In this document: positions 61,327 to 64,000 of the stretch, in pieces
Position numbering within the stretch: the first letter of the stretch is position 1
Layout: every line of letters starts with the position of its first letter
Assembly (NCBI GenBank): GCA_963596005.1
Contig: CAVBJF010000001.1
Location: 62,001-126,000 of the forward strand
Reading direction: 5' to 3'
Source of the DNA: Gallibacter pasteurianus_A
GTDB lineage: Bacteria; Bacillota; Clostridia; Peptostreptococcales; Anaerovoracaceae
DNA: 64,000 bases
Program-made: the position numbers and the translations under genes
Notes under the pieces: generated by a model
Seen by the model: the letters and a program-made list of their open reading frames with translations, nothing else
Database searches by the model: none
Told to the model about the DNA's origin: nothing

Positions 61327-61557
61327 CTAATCAGCCTGATAAGGCAATAATGCAACTATTCTTGCTCTTTTGATTGCCTTAGTTACTTCTCTTTGATGCA
61401 CTGCGCAAGTGCCTGTAACTCTCTTAGGAAGGATCTTGCCTCTTTCTGTTACAAACTTCTTGAGTGTTTCTACATCCTTGTAATCTATTGTTTTATTTTT
61501 GTCGGCACAGAACTGACAAACCTTTTTCCTTCTGTATCCGCCTCTTTTTCTTTCCAT
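61327..61557 (-). CDS. rpsR: 30S ribosomal protein S18
   Basis: 76 aa. RKKVCQFCADKNKTIDYKDVETLKKFVTERGKILPKRVTGTCAVHQREVTKAIKRAR is diagnostic, with CxxC...C indicating a zinc-capable form. AAAGGAG precedes the ATG. Last gene of rpsF-ssb-rpsR. Confidence 0.97.
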   Translation of the reverse strand: MERKRGGYRRKKVCQFCADKNKTIDYKDVETLKKFVTERGKILPKRVTGTCAVHQREVTKAIKRARIVALLPYQAD

Positions 61558-61576
61558 CTTGACTTATCTCCTTTCA

Positions 61577-61981
61577 TTAGAATGGTATATCTTCATCCTC
61601 TATAGCCTGAAAGCCTTCCGGGATGCCATCTTGTGATGGTGTTGCTACATGCTCTTCATGTGGCCTGTCTCCCCATTCTAAAAATTTTACTCTTTCTGCG
61701 ACAACCTCTGTTGTATAGATTTTTCTACCGTCTTTTTCGTAGCTTCCTGTCTGTATGCGCCCTTGGATTGCAACTAACTTCCCCTTAGCTAGATATCTTT
61801 CGCAGTTTTCTGCCTGCTTGCCAAAAACTACAACACTAGGGAAATCCGCACCTCTGTCGTTGCCTTCCCTATCTTTGCCCCTGTCAATTGCCAGCGAAAA
61901 CCTTGCGATTGCAAGCTGTGTGCTTGTATATCTCACATCAGGATCTCTTGTTAATCTACCAATGAGTACAACATTATTCAT
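61577..61981 (-). CDS. ssb: single-stranded DNA-binding protein
   Basis: 134 aa OB-fold protein: NNVVLIGRLTRDPDVRYTSTQLAIARFSLAIDR, WGDRPHEE-type linker, and acidic tip EDEDIPF for partner binding. Found between rpsF and rpsR as usual in Firmicutes. GGAGGG precedes the ATG. Confidence 0.97.
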   Translation of the reverse strand: MNNVVLIGRLTRDPDVRYTSTQLAIARFSLAIDRGKDREGNDRGADFPSVVVFGKQAENCERYLAKGKLVAIQGRIQTGSYEKDGRKIYTTEVVAERVKFLEWGDRPHEEHVATPSQDGIPEGFQAIEDEDIPF

Positions 61982-61992
61982 GGTGCGCCCTC

Positions 61993-62280
61993 CTATTTTT
62001 CTTCCTTACTTATAATCATATGTCTGATTACATTGTCAGAAATACGCAATCTTCTGTCAAGCTCCTTTGGTAGTTCTGTGCTTGCAGCGAATTCGATAAC
62101 AACATAATATCCTTCATTTTTCTTTTGGATTGGATATGCAAGCTTTCTCAAGCCCCATACATCTACCTTTTCGACTTCGCCATCAGCACTGATAATACCC
62201 TTTACGGCCTCTATTGTATCTTCCTTTACAGAATCTTCAAGAGTTGCATCAATGATGAACATTATTTCATACTTTTTCAT
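61993..62280 (-). CDS. rpsF: 30S ribosomal protein S6
   Basis: 95 aa beginning MKKYEIMFIIDATLED, with YPIQKKNEGYYVVIEF. The frame is open to 62310 but AGGGAGGTG before the ATG at 62280 and family length set the start. First gene of rpsF-ssb-rpsR. Confidence 0.97.
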   Translation of the reverse strand: MKKYEIMFIIDATLEDSVKEDTIEAVKGIISADGEVEKVDVWGLRKLAYPIQKKNEGYYVVIEFAASTELPKELDRRLRISDNVIRHMIISKEEK

Positions 62281-62306
62281 CTTTTCACCTCCCTGTGGAC
62301 TAAATG

Positions 62307-62328
62307 GCATCAGCCCTATTGCTGATGC
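62307..62328 (-). promoter_or_regulatory. hairpin in the rpsF leader
   Basis: GCATCAGC (62328-62321 on the minus strand) pairs with GCTGATGC (62314-62307) around six bases, 27 bases before the rpsF start. S6:S18 binds rpsF leaders to regulate itself; this stem may be such a site, but the recognised bulge pattern was not confirmed. Confidence 0.35.
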
Positions 62329-62356
62329 AGAGAAAGTATAAATTTCGTACTTTTCT

Positions 62357-62384
62357 ATTATACACGAAAAATTTATAAAATCAA
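62357..62384 (-). promoter_or_regulatory. predicted promoter of rpsF-ssb-rpsR
   Basis: On the minus strand TTGATT (62384-62379) and TATAAT (62362-62357) are 16 bases apart. Confidence 0.7.
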
Positions 62385-62484
62385 CTGCTTTTCCTTTATG
62401 GGGTTTTTATATATTGTGGCTTTGCAAAAATCGCAAACAAGCAAATAGAAATCCGTGACGGCATGTTTTTATAACATAACAGTG

Positions 62485-63366
62485 TTAGGAATTTTTCGCA
62501 GTCTGTTCTTCATTAGAGTGCCCTTTAACAGTCGACAGGAGTAAGCCTGACAGTATTAATCCTGCTCCTATCATGCCGTTTATCCCAAGACTTTCTCCTA
62601 AAAATACGCTTCCCAAAATTGCCGCAGAAAGTGGGTTTAATCCCGTGTAAAGACCTGCAGTTTCATTTGATATGTGGCGCTGTGCAACAGGCTGCAGTGT
62701 GAACCCAAAGCCTGTACATATCACCGCAAGTGCAATCAAAGGTAACCATTCTGTCGGCTGCGTTGGTAGCTGTGGCGTTTCAAACACAAATGTGGCTATA
62801 ATTGAAAAAACGCCCATAAATATAACCTGCCATATACCTATCAACAGCGTGTTGCCCTCTTTTGACAATCTACCTGTCACGATGATCGCTATGGCATACA
62901 AAAATGCAGCTAAAATACACATCGCTTCGCCTTTGCCAATCGATACACTGCCTCCTTTAATCGTCAAAAATCCGACGCCAGCAAGAGTGATAAGACCGCA
63001 TCCGACATATATCTTCTTTGGTGCGCGTCTCAAAAGTATCGCCTCTATAAGAGGTACGAAAACTATCGCGGTATTTTCTAAGAATGAAACGGTTTGGGTG
63101 TCGGTGTATTTAATACCAAACATCTCCGCAGTCATAACAAGAAAAAATACAAAGCCTATTGTGGCTCCTTTTTTTATAACCTTTTTGTCGCTTTTGACTA
63201 TGCTCTTTCTAAATATAATCACTAAAAAAATAGTTGCGAGTATAAAACGCAAACTGAGCACATTAAACGGCTCCATGCCCGATATCATATGTTTTGACAT
63301 GATATATGATGTACTTCTTGCTATTATTACTCCTGCCATCAGCAGTTTTGCCTGATTTTTTGTCAT
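62485..63366 (-). CDS. EamA/DMT-family transporter
   Basis: 293 aa with about ten hydrophobic segments in two EamA repeats (LLMAGVIIARSTSYIMSKHMISGMEPFNVLSLRFILAT; IIVTGRLSKEGNTLLIGIWQVIFMGVF). Members export metabolites or amino acids; substrate unknown. AGAGGG precedes the ATG. Divergently placed from a LysR-type regulator, which probably controls it. Confidence 0.88.
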   Translation of the reverse strand: MTKNQAKLLMAGVIIARSTSYIMSKHMISGMEPFNVLSLRFILATIFLVIIFRKSIVKSDKKVIKKGATIGFVFFLVMTAEMFGIKYTDTQTVSFLENTAIVFVPLIEAILLRRAPKKIYVGCGLITLAGVGFLTIKGGSVSIGKGEAMCILAAFLYAIAIIVTGRLSKEGNTLLIGIWQVIFMGVFSIIATFVFETPQLPTQPTEWLPLIALAVICTGFGFTLQPVAQRHISNETAGLYTGLNPLSAAILGSVFLGESLGINGMIGAGLILSGLLLSTVKGHSNEEQTAKNS

Positions 63367-63386
63367 TTTTCTACCCTCTTGACAAA

Positions 63387-63415
63387 ATTATAATACGGGA
63401 GTATCTTTGAGTAAA
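63387..63415 (-). promoter_or_regulatory. predicted promoter of the EamA gene
   Basis: On the minus strand TTTACT (63415-63410) and TATAAT (63392-63387) are 17 bases apart. The spacer holds ATACGGGAGTAT (63393-63404), an inverted repeat with ATAC/GTAT arms, a candidate regulator site. Confidence 0.55.
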
Positions 63416-63527
63416 TTTACAATATTTCAATTCTTCTTTGATTTTTTATCAAAATTAATTTGCAATTTATCTTCTTTGTTTCCGCATAATCCTTTTGCAC
63501 ATTTACATATGAAAGGAATCCTCTTAT

Positions 63528-64000
63528 ATGAATACAGAAAAATTCGAAGTTTTACTTTCGGTAATAAAAACCAAAAATCTTTCAAAAACCGCACAGCTTC
63601 TCGGCTACACACCGTCTGGGGTGAGCAGGATTATCAAGACGTTAGAAAACGAGCTTGGCTTTCCTCTTTTTGTGCGTAGCAAAAAAAGTCTTACGCCGAC
63701 AAAAAGCTGTGAGGCCTTGCTACCGTTGGTCAAAAGCTTTTTACAAAGCGCTTCTGACATAGAAAGCTTTTCGGCTAGCGTATGTGGACTTCTTGCAGGC
63801 ACTCTCACGGTAGGAACCTCTGCAAGTATGTATTATGCCCCTCTCGTAAAAATTATCAAAGAATTTAATCTGCTATACCCTGATGTCAAATTTAATATTG
63901 TCGAAGATACGAGCTCCCACTTTGCGACAGCTCTTGAACAAGGTAAAGTGGATTTTTGTATTATGAGCCGCAGAAGTGGCGACTTTTTATGGGAACATCT
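63528..64000 (+). CDS. LysR-family transcriptional regulator, partial (C-terminus outside window)
   Basis: 157 codons to the edge. Helix-turn-helix FEVLLSVIKTKNLSKTAQLLGYTPSGVSRIIKTLENELGFPLFVRS is typical of LysR, followed by a linker and the start of the effector domain (GTLTVGTSASMYYAPLVKIIKEF). Start ATG at 63528 with GAAAGGA upstream. Divergent from the EamA transporter, the usual layout for regulator and target. The ligand is unknown. Confidence 0.9.
   Translation, partial: MNTEKFEVLLSVIKTKNLSKTAQLLGYTPSGVSRIIKTLENELGFPLFVRSKKSLTPTKSCEALLPLVKSFLQSASDIESFSASVCGLLAGTLTVGTSASMYYAPLVKIIKEFNLLYPDVKFNIVEDTSSHFATALEQGKVDFCIMSRRSGDFLWEH

Noticed and set aside
1..64000. CRISPR array, transposon, prophage, rRNA or tRNA genes
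   Set aside because: No regular spaced repeats, transposase or phage genes, and no tRNA cloverleaf or rRNA sequence were seen on reading either strand by eye; short or degraded elements could be missed.

Overview
The window looks like chromosomal core DNA from a low-GC Gram-positive anaerobe of the class Clostridia. Grounds are the AGGAGG-type ribosome sites, sigma-A promoters of TTGACA/TATAAT type, a tryptophan T-box, RNase M5, the ScpAB/DnaD/YybS-GdpP gene set, an LTA-synthase-like sulfatase and CBS-type family II pyrophosphatases. The ferredoxin-linked 2-oxoacid oxidoreductases with a butyrate kinase suggest an amino-acid fermenter, perhaps of the Eubacteriales Family XIII/Anaerovoracaceae kind; that placement is inference. 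No rRNA, tRNA, CRISPR array, transposase or prophage was seen.

Layout. 1-582: partial membrane metallophosphoesterase (minus). 865-7690: plus-strand fermentation operon iorA-iorB-buk-(P-loop ATPase)-korD-vorB-korB-korC, with its own promoter and a strong terminator. 7753-13565, minus: a DUF4854 lipoprotein, two tandem CBS/DRTGG pyrophosphatases, then a purine phosphoribosyltransferase-like gene with an NCS2 permease. 13706-15759, plus: T-box-controlled NSS transporter and rpmE. 15848-31375, minus: cell-envelope and translation genes (VanY, EF-G-like, lipoprotein, site-2 protease, cls), then a DNA maintenance block (recR, ebfC, dnaX, SRP RNA, AIR-synthase-like, ligA, pcrA, scpB, scpA). 31471-33647: MATE pump, a 344-base gap with an unassigned structured transcript candidate, and ybaK. 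33644-44014, minus: AIM24-like protein, CofE-like ligase, orphan binding lipoprotein, comEB, truA, yhbY, glnS, an amino-acid ABC importer and an AGCS symporter. 44192-45844, plus: phosphohexomutase. 45884-54681, minus: LTA-synthase-like protein, rsmA, rnmV, DivIC-like protein, and a regulator-kinase-ATPase-permease module. 54854-55657, plus: acyl-ACP thioesterase. 55678-62280, minus: the replication/ribosome block DnaD-like, dnaB, rplI, gdpP, yybS, rpsR, ssb, rpsF. 62485-64000: EamA transporter and a divergent LysR regulator cut by the window end.

How it works together. The first operon can convert amino-acid-derived 2-oxoacids to acyl-CoA, reduce ferredoxin and, through the acyl kinase, make ATP; amino-acid uptake is represented by the Trp-responsive NSS carrier, the ABC importer and the AGCS symporter. 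The rest is mostly conserved housekeeping DNA.

Most worth a second look: the P-loop ATPase embedded between two 2-oxoacid oxidoreductases; a leftward promoter, structured transcript and terminator in the 32.8-33.1 kb gap with no gene; the SRP RNA with an unusually long closing helix and a 5' hairpin; a CofE-like protein in a lineage not known to make F420; the cytosolic GdpP variant; and the DnaD-like protein ending in a helicase-loader-type cysteine cluster.
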